Of a stretch of DNA of 64,000 bases, positions 33,401 to 45,400 are shown in pieces. Source of the stretch: Stomorhina lunata (lineage: Eukaryota; Arthropoda; Insecta; Diptera; Rhiniidae); assembly GCA_933228675.1 (NCBI GenBank), contig OW121743.1:13053371-13117370 (forward strand), given 5' to 3'. The position numbers and the translations under genes are program-made. Numbering within the stretch: the stretch's first letter is position 1; each line of letters opens with the position of its first letter. The notes below the pieces were generated by a model. It was not told the DNA's origin, made no database searches, and saw only the letters and a program-made list of their open reading frames with translations.

Positions 33401-36400
33401 GTTCCGTGCCAATAAAATAGGCCAAAGGACCAGCAAACAGTAGAGTATCGATGATGCCCTTAATACGATCATGACGAAAAGTGGCCTGTATTTTACCCGC
33501 CAAAATCGAGCAAATCAAAGCCAATAAAATCATTACTAGGTATATCAAAATCAAGGTAAAACTACCCTCCCGATTTTGCTCATTGATAAAGGGGGTATAG
33601 ATGGTTTCATTGCCATTATAACCTTCTAGAATTTCGGTGTGCCACAAGGGGCACATATCAGCTCCACAAATACGATTGCCATGTTCATCCAAATTGTAGT
33701 ATTGACTTTTATAACCCGATATATGATTCCAGGAATATGGAGTGCTGGGTATAAACGATTGGAAAGCCGCCGATATTGGTGGTGAGGTAGAGGAATTTTT
33801 ACTCTGCATACTAATGCTTACGGGTGACTCTGTGGTGGTGCTGGTAGTAGTGGAGCTCAAAGAGGACATTTTAAGACTTGGCGGTTGGCTGCTGAGCGCT
33901 ATTGAAGCAATTATAGCCCCTACTATAATGCCAAAGTCTTTGGAGGCCTGAAACCATCTGGCCAGGCGTCTTACTTTCTGATCACGATTACAAAACAATT
34001 TATGCTCTTCCCATGAATCCAAAGCATGCGTTGACAGCAGAGTACATTCATGCTGGGAACAGCTTAATTTGCTGCCATAATGAACCACCACGGCTATTTT
34101 ACTTATAAACGAAGGGCTATGCGTCAAGCCGAATACTATATAGGCAGGCAGCAGCGTATAGATTGAGGGATATAAATGACATAGTAAAAACAAGAACACA
34201 GCCACATAGTTGGCTCCCATTAACAAGGAATATCCAAATTTATGTATAAGTCTTGGTGTCATCAGGCTCACAAGCGCCGCCAAAAGTAGGCCCACACTAA
34301 GCAACAGAGAACCGATATTGGGTCCCAATTGCAACCAATGCTCGCGGTGATGCCATATAGAGTTAGAACCTTGTAGAGCAAATATTGGCACTAGGACAGC
34401 ACATTTGAGGCCGTGAGCAATGGTTAGAAATGTAAATGATTTACAAACTTTGCGTCGTATGTGGGCTGGAATTTTATGTCGACAATTACGATTATTGAGC
34501 GTGATTAAGCGTCGAATAGATGTAGCTCCTATGGAGCTGTTAATAGATTCTCGGCGTCGAGAAGCTGCTAAGGCAGCTTGTACATGATATGATGATACTG
34601 GATTAATACGATGTGATCGCGTTGATATGGGAGAATAGGCTGGTAGGTGCTGAAAAGATAAAGAAGATAACGCAATAATTAGATAAGATAAAGGCAGATA
34701 TGTAGGAAAGATTTAGAAGGTTCTAGGTAAAGTTCTGGGTTGAGTTCTAGTTCAGTTCTAGGTTCAGTTCTAGATTCAGTTCTAGGTTTAGTTCTAAGTT
34801 CAGTTCTAGGTTCACTTCTAGGTTCAGTTCAAGGTTCAGTTCTTGGTTCAGTTCTAGGTTCAGTTCTAGTTCAGTTCTAGTTTAGTTCTAGTTCAGTTCT
34901 AGTTCAGTCCTAGTTGAGTTCTAGTTGAGTTCTAGTTCAGTTCTAGTTCAGTTCTAGTTTAGTTCTACTTCAGTTCTAGTTCAGTTCTAGTTGAGTTCTA
35001 GTTCAGTTCTAGTTCAGTTCTAGTTTAGTTCTACTTCAGTTCTAGTTCAGTTCTAGTTCAGTTCTAGTTCAGTTCTAGTTCAGTTCTAGTTCAGTTCTAG
35101 TTCAGTTCTAGTTCAGTTCTAGTTCAGTTCTAGTTCAGTTCTAGTTCAGTTCTAGTTCAGTTCTAGTTCAGTTCTAGTTCAGTTCTAGTTCAGTTCTAGT
35201 TCAGTTCTAGTTCAGTTCTAGTTCAGTTCTAGTTCAGTTCTAGTTCAGTTCTAGTTCAGTTCTAGTTCAGTTCTAGTTCAGTTCTAGTTCAGTTCTAGTT
35301 CAGTTCTAGTTCAGTTCTAGTTCAGTTCTAGTTCAGTTCTAGTTCAGTTCTAGTTCAGTTCTAGTTCAGTTCTAGTTCAGTTCTAGTTCAGTTCTAGTTC
35401 AGTTCTAGTTCAGTTCTAGTTCAGTTCTAGTTCAGTTCTAGTTCAGTTCTAGTTCAGTTCTAGTTCAGTTCTAGTTCAGTTCTAGTTCAGTTCTAGTTCA
35501 GTTCTAGTTCAGTTCTAGTTCAGTTCTAGTTCAGTTCTAGTTCAGTTCTAGTTCAGTTCTAGTTCAGTTCTAGTTCAGTTCTAGTTCAGTTCTAGTTCAG
35601 TTCTAGTTCAGTTCTAGTTCAGTTCTAGTTCAGTTCTAGTTCAGTTCTAGTTCAGTTCTAGTTCAGTTCTAGTTCAGTTCTAGTTCAGTTCTAGTTCAGT
35701 TCTAGTTCAGTTCTAGTTCAGTTCTAGTTCAGTTCTAGTTCAGTTCTTGTTCAGTTCTAGTTCAGTTCTAGTTCAGTTCTAGTTCAGTTCTAGTTCAGTT
35801 CTAGTTCAGTTCTAGTTCAGTTCTAGTTCAGTTCTAGTTCAGTTCTAGTTCAGTTCTAGTTCAGTTCTAGGTTCAGTTCTAGTTCAGTTCTAGTTTAGTT
35901 CTAGTTCAGTTCTAATTCAGTTCTAGTTCAGTTCTAGTTCAGTTCTAGTTCAGTTCTAGTTCAGTTCTAGTTCAGTTCTAGTTCAGTTCTAGTTCAGTTC
36001 TAGTTCAGTTCTAGTTCAGTTCTAGTTCAGTTCTAGTTCAGTTCTAGTTCAGTTCTAGTTCAGTTCTAGTTCAGTTCTAGTTCAGTTCTAGTTCAGTTCT
36101 AGTTCAGTTCTAGTTCAGTTCTAGTTCAGTTCTAGTTCAGTTCTAGTTCAGTTCTAGTTCAGTTCTAGTTCAGTTCTAGTTCAGTTCTAGTTCAGTTCTA
36201 GTTCAGTTCTAGTTCAGTTCTAGTTCAGTTCTAGTTCAGTTCTAGTTCAGTTCTAGTTCAGTTCTAGTTCAGTTCTAGTTCAGTTCTAGTTCAGTTCTAG
36301 TTCAGTTCTAGTTCAGTTCTAGTTCAGTTCTAGTTCAGTTCTAGTTCAGTTCTAGTTCAGTTCTAGTTCAGTTCTAGTTCAGTTCTAGTTCAGTTCTAGT

Positions 36401-39400
36401 TCAGTTCTAGTTCAGTTCTAGTTCAGTTCTAGTTCAGTTCTAGTTCAGTTCTAGTTCAGTTCTAGTTCAGTTCTAGTTCAGTTCTAGTTCAGTTCTAGTT
36501 CAGTTCTAGTTCAGTTCTAGTTCAGTTCTAGTTCAGTTCTAGTTCAGTTCTAGTTCAGTTCTAGTTCAGTTCTAGTTCAGTTCTAGTTCAGTTCTAGTTC
36601 AGTTCTAGTTCAGTTCTAGTTCAGTTCTAGTTCAGTTCTAGTTCAGTTCTAGTTCAGTTCTAGTTCAGTTCTAGTTCAGTTCTAGTTCAGTTCTAGTTCA
36701 GTTCTAGTTCAGTTCTAGTTCAGTTCTAGTTCAGTTCTAGTTCAGTTCTTGTTCAGTTCTAGTTCAGTTCTAGTTCAGTTCTAGTTCAGTTCTAGTTCAG
36801 TTCTAGTTCAGTTCTAGTTCAGTTCTAGTTCAGTTCTAGTTCAGTTCTAGTTCAGTTCTAGTTCAGTTCTAGTTCAGTTCTAGTTCAGTTCTAGTTCAGT
36901 TCTAGTTCAGTTCTAGTTCAGTTCTAGTTCAGTTCTAGTTCAGTTCTAGTTCAGTTCTAGTTCAGTTCTAGTTCAGTTCTAGTTCAGTTCTAGTTCAGTT
37001 CTAGTTCAGTTCTAGTTCAGTTCTAGTTCAGTTCTAGTTCAGTTCTAGTTCAGTTCTAGTTCAGTTCTAGTTCAGTTCTAGTTCAGTTCTAGTTCAGTTC
37101 TAGTTCAGTTCTAGTTCAGTTCTAGTTCAGTTCTAGTTCAGTTCTAGTTCAGTTCTAGTTCAGTTCTAGTTCAGTTCTAGTTCAGTTCTAGTTCAGTTCT
37201 AGTTCAGTTCTAGTTCAGTTCTAGTTCAGTTCTAGTTCAGTTCTAGTTCAGTTCTAGTTCAGTTCTAGTTCAGTTCTAGTTCAGTTCTAGTTCAGTTCTA
37301 GTTCAGTTCTAGTTCAGTTCTAGTTCAGTTCTAGTTCAGTTCTAGTTCAGTTCTAGTTCAGTTCTAGTTCAGTTCTAGTTCAGTTCTAGTTCAGTTCTAG
37401 TTCAGTTCTAGTTCAGTTCTAGTTCAGTTCTAGTTCAGTTCTAGTTCAGTTCTAGTTCAGTTCTAGTTCAGTTCTAGTTCAGTTCTAGTTCAGTTCTAGT
37501 TCAGTTCTAGTTCAGTTCTAGTTCAGTTCTAGTTCAGTTCTAGTTCAGTTCTAGTTCAGTTCTAGTTCAGTTCTAGTTCAGTTCTAGTTCAGTTCTAGTT
37601 CAGTTCTAGTTAAGTTCTAGTTCAGTTCTAGTTAAGTTCTAGTTCAGTTCTAGTTCAGTTCTAGTTCAGTTCTAGTTCAGTTCTAGTTCAGTTCTAGGTT
37701 CAGTTCTAGTTCAGTTCTAGTTCAGTTCTAGTTCAGTTCTAGTTCAGTTCTAGTTCAGTTCTAGTTCAGTTCTAGTTCAGTTCTAGTTCAGTTCTAGTTC
37801 AGTTCTAGTTCAGTTCTAGTTCAGTTCTAGTTCAGTTCTAGTTCAGTTCTAGTTCAGTTCTAGTTCAGTTCTAGTTCAGTTCTAGTTCAGTTCTAGGTTC
37901 AGTTCTAGGTTCAGTACAAGGTTCAGTTCTAGGTTCAGTTCTAGGTTCAGTTTTAGGTTCGGTTCTAGGTTCAGTTCTAGGTTCAGTTCTAGATTCAGTT
38001 CTAGGTTCAGTTGAACCAAATGTTCAGTTCTAGGTTCATTTCTAGGTTCAGTTCTAGTTCAGTTCTAGTTCAGTTCTAGTTCAGTTCTAGTTCAGTTCTA
38101 GGTTCAGTTCTAGTTCAGTTCTAGTTTAATTCTAGTTTAGTTCTAGTTCAGTTCTAGGTTCAGTTATATGTTCAGTTTTAGGTTCGGTTCTAGGTTCAGT
38201 TCTAGATTCATTTCTAGGTTCAGTTCTAGTTCAGTTCTAGTTTAGTTCTAGTTCTGTTCTAGTTCAGTTCTAGTTCAGTTCTAGGTTCAGTTCTAGTTCA
38301 GTTCTAGTTTAATTCTAGTTCAGTTCTAGTTCAGTTCTAGGTTCAGTTCTAGGTTCAGTTCTAGGTTCAGTTCTAGGTTCAGTACTGGGTTCAGTTCTAG
38401 GTTCAGTTCTAGGTTCAGTTTTAGATTCGGTTCTAGGTTCAGTTCTAGGTTCAGTTCTAGATTCAGTTCTAGGTTCAGTTCTAGGTTCGGTATTAGGTTC
38501 AGTTCTAGTTCATTTCTAGGTTCAGTTCTAGGTTCATTTCTAGGTTCAGTTCTAGGTTCAGTTCTAGGTTCAGTTCTAGTTCAGTTCTAGGTTCAGTTCT
38601 AGGTTCATTTCTAAGTTCAGTTCTAGGTTCAGTTCTAGGTTCAGTTCTAGGTTCAGTTCTAGTTCAGTTCTAGTTTAGTTTTAGTTCAGTTCTAGTTCAG
38701 TTCTTGGTACAGTTTTAGATTCAGTTCTAGTTCAGTTCTAGTTCAGTTCTAGGTTCAGTTCTAGGTTCATTTCTAAGTTCAGTTCTAGGTTCAGTTCTAG
38801 GTTCAGTTCTAGTTCAGTTCTAGTTTAGTTTTAGTTCAGTTCTAGTTCAGTTCTTGGTATAGTTCCAGATTCAGTTCTAGTTCAGTTCTAGTTCAGTTCT
38901 AGTTCAGTTCTAGTTCAGTTCTAGGTTCAGTTCTAGGTTCAGTTCTAGGTTCAGTACTAGGTTCTGTTCTAGGTTCAGTTTTAGGTTCGGTTCTAGGTTC
39001 AGTTCTAGGTTCAGTTCTAGATTCAGTTCTAGGTTCAGTTCTAGGTTCGGTATTAGGTTCAGTTCTAGGTTCATTTCTAGGTTCAGTTCTAGGTTCATTT
39101 CTAGGTTCAGTTCTAAGTTCAGTTTTAGGTTCAGTTCTAGGTTCAGTTCTAGGTTCAGTTCTAGGTTCAGTTCTAGGTTCAGTTCTAGTTCAGTTCTAGG
39201 TTCAGTTCTAGGTTCATTTCTAAGTTCAGTTCTAGGTTCAGTTCTAGGTTCAGTTCTGGTTCAGTTCTAGTTCAGTTCTAGTTCAGTTTTAGTTCAGTTT
39301 TAGTTCAGTTCTAGTTCAGTTCTTGGTACAGTTCTAGATTCAGTTCTAGTGTAACTCCTTATATTAGTTATTAATAAACAAGAGCTATGTATAATTGACG

Positions 39401-42400
39401 TCATTCGGAGATGTAATTATCTTTAGCAACAATTCCAAGAATTCGAATTAATCCGTATTTTTTTTATACATTTCGGATGTTTTCAAAACAAGATTTCATT
39501 CACTAACTCCATTACAACCATAAACCCAAATCTGCGCTACCCACATAAAAACTACCTTAAAATTATTTTAATGATAATTGATACAAGTACGTAAGTAGTG
39601 ATGCCACAATTTAACCATTTTGGTTTCCTGTTCAAACTTTTTTATATTCATTCATAAAATTCTAACAAATACAGACGCAATTACAAAAAATATCTGTCTC
39701 TTGTTAGATTTTCTCTTTATGCCTTCCCTTCGTAATTACCTCTAAGGCTTGTTCGTCCCATATGTTGTGTGTTGCACCCGAACTTCGTGTACGCAAGACA
39801 CGATGTCGATTTGTCAATGAATGACGATAGTGATGGGGATGCTGGTGTCCATGATGTTTGAATGATGCTGCCGCTGTTGCTGCACCAATACCGGTTCCCA
39901 TCATAGCGCCATAGTTAAGTAGAGCAGCACCACCGATGGGCAGGGGAGCATTTGTTTGGCCAGCCGTACCACCACTAGTTGCTGCTGCTGTTGGTGCTAT
40001 ACTACCCATACCCAAGCCAGCCATTAAATAGGGATTGTAGGTTGAGTGCTGAAAGAGAGAGAGGGAGAGACAGAGATTGAGAGACAGAGAGAGAGAGAGA
40101 GACAGAGAGAGAGAGACAGAGAGAGAGAGAAAACAAGAGCAACAATTAATTTTAAGAGTTATTTTTGAGGGCTTAAGAGTTTCTGTGAAATAAAGAAGTT
40201 TACAAAGAGAGATTTAAAAAAGTCGTATGATTTCTATGTAAAAGCTTATAGGAATTAAGGTACTAAATCATAAATAAGTAAGTACCACAATACCTGGATA
40301 ACAATTTCTTAGTGAAATAGATGAAATTGTTTTACTTAAAGTTCAGAATAATACCTCCGTTATCGCTAAATTCGATGCAGTTTTCTAAAATTCGAAAAAA
40401 TAAGCTGAAGGGTTTAATAGAAATATATGGCCTCTACAGATTTTGGCAAGATAAGCTTATAGGTTTGGGATGTAATAAGATGCAGCGGTTGCCTGGCGTC
40501 TCCAGCTACCAGGTAAGAACTAAATCCAATTCCTACCTTAACCTCCTCGTGGTACATCCTGGTAACCTGAGCAACCCATTTGAAGATGCGGTAAACAATA
40601 CGTGCGGGAATATAGGTCAGAGCTAATATGAGATGGAGTTATCTTGGAGCTATTCCAACATATTTGGTCTAAGATAATTGCACTTGCTAAAGTATGAAAC
40701 TGCAGCGCCTGTTCAACATGTTAGTTGCGGTTGCAAGCGGGCGTCTGACTCGGATAGAGCGGCTCTTACGATGTTTTAAGCATAGAAATATACAACATTA
40801 GAGAATATGCTACCCCAAGGGGTAATCGTGCTAGAAATTCCCTTGCTACGTCAGCGGGCACAAGGATTTTGGAGATGCCGAATCTATGCGAGAACATTCT
40901 GATGAATGAAACCAAAAGGCCCTATAACTCCACTGGGAGTCAGGGATAACAGAAGCTTGTAGGTTAAAGAAACCAACCGAAAACGAGATGTAGGTAAACC
41001 CCCTCTAATCCGCGATATATTCTAATAACTCTATCGAAAGAAAAGTGGTGCCTGAGCCTTCAAAAAGAGGAAGGGAATTTGACTATTAAAGGAAGCGAAT
41101 TTGACTATTAAAGGGAAGAAAGAATCGTAATGACGTATTCAATGGGTGAGCCAATGTTTGTTAATGGCAAAATAAGAGCCCTAAGATACAACAGGCGAGA
41201 GGCAACAAAGGGTCTGTACCTGTTGAAGAAAAAATTCAGAGGGTCTTCTCCGGATAGATACAAGTGAAAATTTTCAAGAGGCTAATAACTTTTCTGAAAA
41301 TCTAGTCAAATTCTTGATATAGCGAAAGAATGTGGAAGAAATCCAAAGCTAGCATTGTCGCGCCTAAGAATTAAATGAAAATGGTAAAACCGGATCGGGT
41401 AGACTATATGGAAAGAACCAAAAGAATTTTTTAGACAGGCCCTCCAGTGGAATCTGCAAGGCACCAGAGCATGGGAAAGACCCAAACATCATGTGGATGT
41501 GAACAATTAGAAAGGGATCTACAACAATTATATTCAATCAAAGAACTAAAAAATATAGCAAAGGATCAAAATAAATGGCGATATTTTGTTTTAATAGACA
41601 GGAAGGGCCCCATTTCATTTAAATAACATTAAACCTGTTCTTCTTTGGGGCGAACTATGAATCGATCACGCAAACTGGTTGATAACAGTAGAAAGAAGAC
41701 TGATCCCGATCGTAACATATGGGATTCGATATACTTCTCCGAAACTAGTGCCTTAACTGAGACCTGGGTTTCTAAAAGGTAAGAATACTAGATCTTCGTA
41801 GCAGCGTTATCTGTATAAGAATCTGGAATCTGTATGAGATATGATAAAGTAAATTCGATTATCCAAATAGAAACTAATAAAAGTTTTCGATCGAATGATG
41901 ATCCACCGGCCAAAAGAAGTAGAAGTACGAAATCTGACATTGAATAAAGTTAATCATGTAAGTTTGGTATCTACAAAAGGTGGCGCCAACAAAGATACTG
42001 AATCGCGTATTAATAAGGCAAAATCAGCATTCGGCATTCTTCGAGCTATTTGGACATCTCGGCAAATATCAACAACAACTAAGTTACGAATATACTCGAA
42101 TATTAAGTTCATCCTGTATTACGATTGCAAAACTTGGAAACACACAAATGACATCGATAAAAGCCTACAAACATTTACAAACAAATGCTTAAGTCAAATA
42201 CCTAATATATGGTGCCTACTAAACGCTAAGCCAAATCCCTGCTTCTAAAAAGTATGTCAATGGAAATGGCAATGGGTTGGCCACACACTTCGGAGGTCAA
42301 ATACCAATATTGCCCGACAAGCGCTTCGTTGGAATTACGAACAACGGCTCTAGATGTTAGCAAAAAGGATGACATTACGACAAGCGTATATGTCATAAGT

Positions 42401-45400
42401 TCTAGAGGACGCGGAATTCATAAATAGCAGACCAATGAAATTTAATCCTATCTTTTCAATTTACAACTGAAAAGTTGTTCGATTGAATAAAGCAGATTGA
42501 TATCGTGGACAAGCGGCTTTTATACAGAATGCTGAAAGGAAAGTATTTGTGAACAGCGGCTCTGGATGTTAGTAAAAAGGATGACCTCACGACCAAACCC
42601 AGTACATAAGCTTCAATCCGTCAATTCTAGAGTTCACGTTCTCTAGAATTGACGGATCCATTACCAGCAAACTAAAGTATCCTAATGTAATTTTAACTTG
42701 GATTCCAAGTTGGATCCTAAGTTGGTCAATTGAAATAGGCTGATTGGGATCGTAGACACGCAGTATCTATACTGAATGATAAGTTCTTATTAAAACTCTT
42801 CAAATCCAAGGCCTAATGTATAGATTTACAGAAATCCAAGGTCTATAAGAAGGACATGAGATGCATAACACACTGGATCTGCAGATGATTGAAACTTCTT
42901 CCGGTGTAAGGTAATACCCATAAAGTCATTGTCCAAGAACGGTGGATGATACTAGAGATCGTTTATCATATAAACGAGGAAAAAAACTTTGTAATGAAGA
43001 GCACTGTAGAAGATTCTAGTGTCTCATACTGATCTGGGAATCTGTCGATTACAAATCCAAGCTACTTCAAGATTGTAATTAGGATTCTAGCGTAAGCAGA
43101 AACCTATAAAGCTATTATCTAAGAATCTTAAATGATTTTTAGATATAATGGGTGTTTTTTTTAGAGGTATAGAACTTCGAATAGAAATAAAACACAAGAA
43201 AATCGTTTTAATGTCCATCAATTTGGCTTTATTGGAAGGATAATTTTATGCCATTATGCCCAAGGTAGCAGAAAGTTTCGACTTCATCAATGGGTTGCCC
43301 AGCAAGATCAAATTTGGTGACATTTGATGAGTTTATTTGCATTGACTTAGTTTTTTTTGATGTTAATCTGAAGACCAGCTAAAGCAGCACGAGAGGTAAA
43401 GGTTTAAAGTTTGGATTGCATGCTAAAGAATCGGCGAGAGAACAGACATACGGCGTCGGCATAATCAATGTCGTCTAGACTGTCGTGAAGATCCCAGGAG
43501 ATGCCATGTTGCCCAGACATCGAGTTATTCAATACAACATCAAGAACTATATTAAATAGCAATGGGGATAGCATACATTCTTGACGGACTCCTACCCTCA
43601 CACTGATTGGTTGGCTCTGACAATCTTCATGGAGAATACAGCAGAACGCGTTATTGTAGAGTTCTTTGATGAGTCGTGTAATCTTCTTAGGAACTCCTTT
43701 GCATCTTAAAGCTTCCCAAATAGCGCTGTGCTCTAATGTAATGGGTGTTTTTTTCAGAGGTATAGAACTTCGAATTGAAATAAAACACAAGAAAATCGTT
43801 TTAATGTCCATCAATTTGGCTTTATTGGAAGGATAATTTTATGCCATTAATGTTTAAATATGATTACAGGCATGTGGCCGCCGCGGCTTGCTCGAATAAA
43901 GCCAATTCTACAGGTCCAATTTTCAACTACTTTTTCGAGCATATGGGGCCGTATGTTGGCAATAACGCCACGAATGTTGGCTTCCAAGTCCCCTAACGTT
44001 TCTGGTTTGTTGGCGTAGACGAGCGACTTCACATATCCCCAAAGAAAATAATCCAGTGGTGTCAAATCGCACGATCTTGGTGGCCAATTGACAGGTCCAT
44101 TCCGCGAAATTATGCGCTCATCGAATGTTTTCTTTAATAAATCAATTGTGACGTGCGCTGTGTGGCATGTAGCGTCGTCTTGTTGGAACCACAACTCATC
44201 CACATTCATGCGATCCAATTGGGGAACAAAATAGTCGGTTATCATGGCTCTATATCGGTCTCCATTTATGGTAACTGACTCTCCAGCATTATTTCGGAAG
44301 AAGTATGGCCCAATGACTCCACCAGCCCATAGAGCACACCAAACAGTCAGTTTTTGTGGATGTAATGGCGTCTCAAGGGTCTCATGTGGATTCTCTTCAC
44401 TCCAAATGCGGCAATTTTGCTTGTTGACGTAGCCATTCAACCAAAAATGAGCCTCATCACTGAACAAAATTTTGCGTTGAAAATCAGCATCGAGATCAAT
44501 CTCATTTTCGGCCCATACACCAAAATCACGACGCATTGCATGGTCTCGCGGCTTTAATTCTTGCACAAGCTGGATCTTGTCAGGTCGCAAGCCAAGATCT
44601 TTGCGCAAAATCTTCCATAAAGTTGATGGACAAAGCTCCAATTGCTGTGCACGGTGGCGAATCGATTCATTCGGGTCCTCTTCAACACTTTGCTCTACAG
44701 CGGCAATTGTTTCTTCGGTGCGCACTGTTCGACGTCGCTGCGGATGCGTATTATCACATAGAGTAAACGTAGTGCGAAAACGATCCATGGTTAACCGAAT
44801 TAATTGCTCTGATGGACGATTATGTCGACCATAAAATGGACGGAGCTTGCGGTAAACTTCGCGAACTGAACCATTATTTTCGAAATAAATTTGCACGATT
44901 TGCAAGCGTTGTTCTTTTGTCAACCTGTTCATGATGAAATGGCAAACCAAACTAAATATTAATCACTTGACAGCTGACAAAATGGACGCCAGTTAAAAAA
45001 GTGATGCCAACTTAAAGTTCTATACCTCAATAAAAAACACCCGATACCTTTGCCGCTCTAAGGCTGTATCTCTATGATTGAAACTTCTTCCGGTGTAAGG
45101 AGATACTGATAAATTCATTATCTAAGAACTTTGGAGAATTACTAGAAAGTCTTCATTACAAAACCCAGGAAAGGGCTTTGAAGGAAGAGCTCTGTAGAAC
45201 GTCTGGAATAGGCTACTGTCTCATACTGATCAGGGTATCTCTTAATTACAAAACCAAGCAAAGAACTTCTTCAATTTGTAATGAGGATGAAGACGTGACG
45301 ATAATGCTATCACGACTCTATGGCTACATCTGTATGATTAAATTTAATGATATTTCACACTCCTCTCGGCTTTAGAAAAAAACTGGTAGAGCTATTATTT

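Noticed and set aside
38910..39098. 62-codon frame of LEL/NLE repeats
   Set aside because: It is translation of the 12-bp satellite unit, not a gene.
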